Under the pieces are notes generated by a model, which saw only the letters and a program-made list of their open reading frames with translations, did not search any database and had not been told where the DNA came from. The translations under genes were made by a program, and so were the position numbers. A DNA stretch of 64,000 nt from JABDMH01 sp965223165 (GTDB lineage Bacteria; Bacteroidota; Bacteroidia; Chitinophagales; Saprospiraceae): contig CBDCVQ010000019.1 of the NCBI GenBank assembly GCA_965223165.1, forward strand, positions 124,001-188,000, read 5' to 3'. This document shows positions 62,292 through 64,000 of the stretch, one piece after another (positions within the stretch are counted from its first letter, which is position 1; each line of letters begins with the position of its first letter).

Positions 62292-62303
62292 TGCGCCTGC
62301 TGC

Positions 62304-63914
62304 CTACCGCAATTCATACTCCTTGGTCACTAACAACGGAACTTCATCTCGAAAATGACTGATGAAAATCAGGGTGTGCTGATCGGTCAAAATCTCGTTC
62401 AGCAGCGTTTGACATTGGTGGATCGCCATCTCATCTAATCCTTGAAAAGGTTCGTCCAAGAGCAGTACCGGCGGCACTTTGATCAAGGCCCGCATGAAGA
62501 ACAAAAGCCGCTGATGGCCCGTGGACAATTGATTAAAGGGGGTGTGCTCCGAGCCTTCCAAACCAAAATAGATGAACAGATGTTCTGCTAGTTTCCGCTG
62601 TACCTCCGTCACTTGCCGCACGACAAATCCATCCCACAAGCCACTCAGGACCACATCGATGGCCGCTTGGTTGTAGGAAAAATAGGCATGAAGCTCCGGG
62701 GAGGTAAATCCAATGCGACGCTTAATGTCCCAAATACTTTCCCCACTGCCGCGGCGATGATCAAATAAGTAGATCCGGTTGGCATAGGCCTGCGGATGGT
62801 CACCGTAGATCAGTGCCAGGATCGTAGACTTGCCACTGCCATTGGGCCCCATCAGCGTCCACTTTTCTCCCGTCTTGACCTCCCACTGTATCCGCTGCAG
62901 AATCGCCTGGTCATGGTATCGCACCTGGACTTGCTCAAACCTGAGCACGGATTGAGGTAACTGTGGATAAGAGGCCTGCAGGTAGGCTGCCTTGATGGAG
63001 TCCAGGGCATATTTCTTTCCGGCATCCAACTGGCGGGGCGTGGCGGCCTTTTGCCGCTCTTGCCGCAGCTCAAAGCGTCGGCCTTGCCGCTTGACACGAC
63101 CCTGGTCCAGGACGATTTCATGCGAAATACAGCGCGGCAAGGATCTAAAATGCCCCGACATCACGATCGTCAACCCGTACCGGAGGACCAGCTCATCCAT
63201 TTGGTCATTAAATATCTGACGGCTGCCATGATCCAGTCCGATGTGTGGATTGTCCAGCAGCAGGATCTTCGGGCGGCTCAAAATGGCCTTGGTGAGTATC
63301 ATCTTGCGGGTTTGTCCGCTGGAGAGTTTGATTCGCTCGGTGTCCAGCAGCCGATCCATGGACATGTTTTGCACTATCTCCTGGTGATCGGGATCATGCG
63401 CATCAAATCCTCCGGTGGCCAGGTAGTCCCGTACGGTCAGATGACCGTCGGAGTCAAACGCGTTGTAGCGCTGCTGGTAGTAGTGCACCGCATTGACGCT
63501 ACGAAATAGCTTGGAGGTATCCGTAAAAGAAACCAGGGTCATCGACTCCCTCCGCTCCTGCCGGCTCTCCGGATCCTGTAGAAACGGGTAGCTTAGCTCA
63601 CCCGAGAATATCCTTAGGTCGCCCCGGAGTGTTTTGGCCAACGCCGATTTGCCACTGGCCATATCTCCGGTGATGACCCAGTGCTCGCCAGCTCGGATAT
63701 CCCAAGTGACATCATGTAGCAAGGGAGTATGAAAGGCTCCACTGGTCACCTGTCGAAGGGAAATAAGCGGTTCGGCTGTCTTGGTCAACGTCAAAAGATT
63801 GCGATAGCGGCCGTAAGATAGTTGATTGGCCGATCTCTGTGGCACGGGGAGCGACCGCTCGATGTGGCTCTGTTTGGTTGGGGCCTCTGCCTTGATGCTG
63901 GTCATGGTTCTCAT
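62304..63914 (-). CDS. ModF/PhrA-like double ABC ATPase
   Basis: A soluble protein of 536 residues from ATG 63914 (longer in-frame starts to 63974 are possible) with two ABC ATPase domains and no membrane helices. Domain 1: Walker A GDMASGKSAL, signature LSSGQTRKM, and Walker B LLLDNPHIGLD with Asn in place of the catalytic Glu. Domain 2: Walker A GPNGSGKSTI, signature LSTGHQRLL and Walker B LLLDEPFQGLD, intact. This layout is that of ModF/PhrA-type proteins, whose function is poorly defined despite their link to molybdenum genes in E. coli. It stands alone and converges with the lipoprotein genes. Confidence 0.9.
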   Translation of the reverse strand: MRTMTSIKAEAPTKQSHIERSLPVPQRSANQLSYGRYRNLLTLTKTAEPLISLRQVTSGAFHTPLLHDVTWDIRAGEHWVITGDMASGKSALAKTLRGDLRIFSGELSYPFLQDPESRQERRESMTLVSFTDTSKLFRSVNAVHYYQQRYNAFDSDGHLTVRDYLATGGFDAHDPDHQEIVQNMSMDRLLDTERIKLSSGQTRKMILTKAILSRPKILLLDNPHIGLDHGSRQIFNDQMDELVLRYGLTIVMSGHFRSLPRCISHEIVLDQGRVKRQGRRFELRQERQKAATPRQLDAGKKYALDSIKAAYLQASYPQLPQSVLRFEQVQVRYHDQAILQRIQWEVKTGEKWTLMGPNGSGKSTILALIYGDHPQAYANRIYLFDHRRGSGESIWDIKRRIGFTSPELHAYFSYNQAAIDVVLSGLWDGFVVRQVTEVQRKLAEHLFIYFGLEGSEHTPFNQLSTGHQRLLFFMRALIKVPPVLLLDEPFQGLDEMAIHQCQTLLNEILTDQHTLIFISHFRDEVPLLVTKEYELR

Positions 63915-64000
63915 TTTATCAATGAATGATCTCGGACTATATCGGGAGCATGTTAATCTGCAGGGGCACTGCAATCCTCTGTGGCTTATACTATGGAGGG

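Overview
The window looks like chromosome of a member of the Bacteroidota, probably a Saprospiraceae/Lewinella-like or other marine lineage. The grounds are a SusC/SusD pair with FecR and ECF sigma factor, a PorV-like type IX secretion protein, a UpxY/NusG-type antiterminator at the head of an exopolysaccharide operon, several lipoproteins, a promoter of the phylum's TTTG-N19-TAnnTTTG type, and long word-like intergenic repeats. The genus is inference.

Layout. 1-7096 (minus): exopolysaccharide operon in the order antiterminator, PHP-type tyrosine phosphatase, Wza-like export lipoprotein, Wzc-like tyrosine kinase, Wzx-like flippase, Wzy-like polymerase (runs off the left edge). 7097-10184: about 3.1 kb without a supportable gene, holding one strong intrinsic terminator. 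10185-10820: LuxR-type response regulator. 11279-15271 (minus): M20D amidohydrolase, flavin amine oxidase of the sarcosine/N-methyltryptophan type, Gfo/Idh/MocA oxidoreductase. 15387-18485: large secreted Asp-box (BNR) protein. 18486-27669: complete tryptophan operon trpE-G-(PhyH-like dioxygenase)-D-(repeat array and four-helix-bundle gene)-C-F-B-A. It is preceded by a Bacteroidota-type promoter, a 20-codon leader peptide with three consecutive Trp codons and an intrinsic terminator, which together form an apparent ribosome-mediated attenuator. 27740-29875: outer-membrane barrel protein and PorV-like protein.

30318-45291 (minus): DUF1080 lipoprotein, Fic protein, PhoD-type phosphatase, six sulfatases (one frameshifted) and a GH92 alpha-mannosidase. 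45330-47575: a 2.2 kb array of alternating inverted repeat arms. 47592-48960: small cassette-like genes, including a frameshifted aminoglycoside 6-adenylyltransferase bracketed by integron-attC-like inverted repeats. 49042-56250 (minus): SusD, SusC with STN domain, FecR anti-sigma, ECF sigma factor. The sulfatase/GH92 block and the sigma/FecR/SusC/SusD block probably form one polysaccharide-utilisation locus, split by the repeat/cassette insertion; the likely substrate is a sulfated mannose-containing glycan (inference). 56353-63914: DUF5009 membrane acyltransferase, RRM protein, TonB-dependent receptor, two paralogous lipoproteins and a ModF-like double ABC ATPase.

Four unrelated repeat-array families occur in the window (18.5, 22.9-24.3, 29.9 and 45.3-47.6 kb). 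Three of them contain the repeat in both orientations. They and the trp attenuator are the most unusual content.
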